Shown here piece after piece: positions 63,405-64,000 of a stretch of 64,000 nucleotides of DNA. Made by a program: the position numbers and the translations under genes. Below the pieces are notes generated by a model that saw only the letters and a list, made by a program, of their open reading frames with translations, did not search any database and was not told the DNA's origin. Every line of letters begins with the position of its first letter. Within the stretch, counting starts at the first letter, position 1. This stretch comes from Aquatica leii (Eukaryota > Arthropoda > Insecta > Coleoptera > Lampyridae). The stretch spans positions 8,024,001 to 8,088,000 of the forward strand of contig CM069435.1 of the NCBI GenBank assembly GCA_035610365.1, written 5' to 3'.

Positions 63405-64000
63405 TTTTGGACGGACTAAATGCCGTCCCGATTATTATAGTAGGAGATTTCAATGCAAAAGGAGAACTTCGTGAGCGAAAGTGACCTATGTGTTGCAAAT
63501 AAGCCTGATTAACCATTCACCTTTGCTAGTCACCAAAGTAATTCAAATATCGACGTTACATTAGCATCACAAATTTTAGCTAGAAAAATTTTTAACTGGA
63601 AAGTTATTCCAGAGGTTTTGATTTAACCGTTAAAAATCCTCCATCGGTTCCGATCCCTAAGCGTATCCTCGATGTCAAACGCATAGGTCCTATCAAGCTG
63701 AACACAGCTGTCAACGCCCTACTTCCTGCTTATCTTCCACGTGGAGCTAAGTGTCACGATCCTAATTCTATAGACGTCTCCATTGATAAGCTGAGCAGGC
63801 TGATCCTCGAATCTAGCCAAAATGTCTTAAACCGAGTTCGCTCAAATTCTAGAGTTGATGGTCGAGTCAAAAGCTAGATAGATTAAAGCAAGTCGTACGT
63901 TGCTTAAGAAAGCATACTCAAAAAGCCCCAGCAGAGATAAAAACTCAATGGATAAATTCGTACAAGGCCGCGCTTCACCGATATGAACTGGCAGTGAAAA
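63405..64000 (+). pseudogene. R1-like LINE, endonuclease-to-RT fragment (second copy)
   Basis: It matches the R1-like LINE at 35.45-36.05 kb along its length: PIIIVGDFNAKGE, then [20 protein letters not shown] and GAKCHDPNSIDVSIDKLSRL. It is about 80% similar by eye and has its own deletion after the GDFNAK motif. It continues past the window end. Stops are present. Confidence 0.7.

Overview
This window looks like a nuclear genome segment from an insect. A beetle is the best guess: 15 of the 16 introns of its one complete gene are only 44-52 bp, a size common in Coleoptera, and the rest is an AT-rich background full of insect-type transposons. The taxon is an inference. There is no bacterial gene organisation.

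Three host genes are visible. (1) The last three exons of a glutathione S-transferase, + strand, 6.30-6.94 kb; its 5' exons lie outside the window. (2) A complete IFT172 gene, the ciliary intraflagellar-transport B subunit, - strand, 28.02-43.79 kb, with 17 exons and about 1,742 aa. (3) The 3' three exons of an FBXO25/FBXO32-type F-box gene, - strand, 44.10-58.23 kb; its 5' end lies beyond the window. The F-box stop codon is only about 310 bp upstream of the IFT172 start codon, so the two genes sit head to tail. An RFX/X-box-like 14-mer lies about 60 bp upstream of the IFT172 ATG, as expected for a ciliary gene.

Almost everything else is repeats. 0-1.2 kb: end of a Ty3/gypsy element with its 3' LTR. 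1.2-4.35 kb: broken BEL/Pao pol on the - strand. 4.5-5.9 kb: a LINE fragment with an RTE 3' end inserted in it. 7.3-26.7 kb: a satellite field with 160-182 bp monomers, in three blocks separated by a CR1/Jockey-like LINE (15.4-19.1 kb) and by an RTE element nested inside another LINE (21.9-25.2 kb). 26.7-27.9 kb: a remnant of an LTR-element gag with a SAP-like helix pair. The single large IFT172 intron (9,820 bp) holds an R1-like LINE, a Lys/Glu-rich LINE and a solo LTR. The large F-box intron (13,172 bp) holds a pogo-like transposon carrying a Penelope-like element, an RTE fragment split by a MITE, and a gypsy element with both LTRs. 58.3-64 kb holds a BEL/Pao element split by a GC-rich Jockey-like LINE, a mariner-type transposase fragment and a second R1-like LINE fragment.

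The most interesting object is the gypsy element at 51.66-56.91 kb. Where the integrase catalytic core should be, its pol reading frame runs into a TARG1/OARD1-like ADP-ribose macrodomain that keeps the positions of both catalytic residues (Lys and Asp). Other points of interest are a hammerhead-like motif in the tail of the Penelope element, several nested insertions with readable target-site duplications, and higher-order structure in the satellite.
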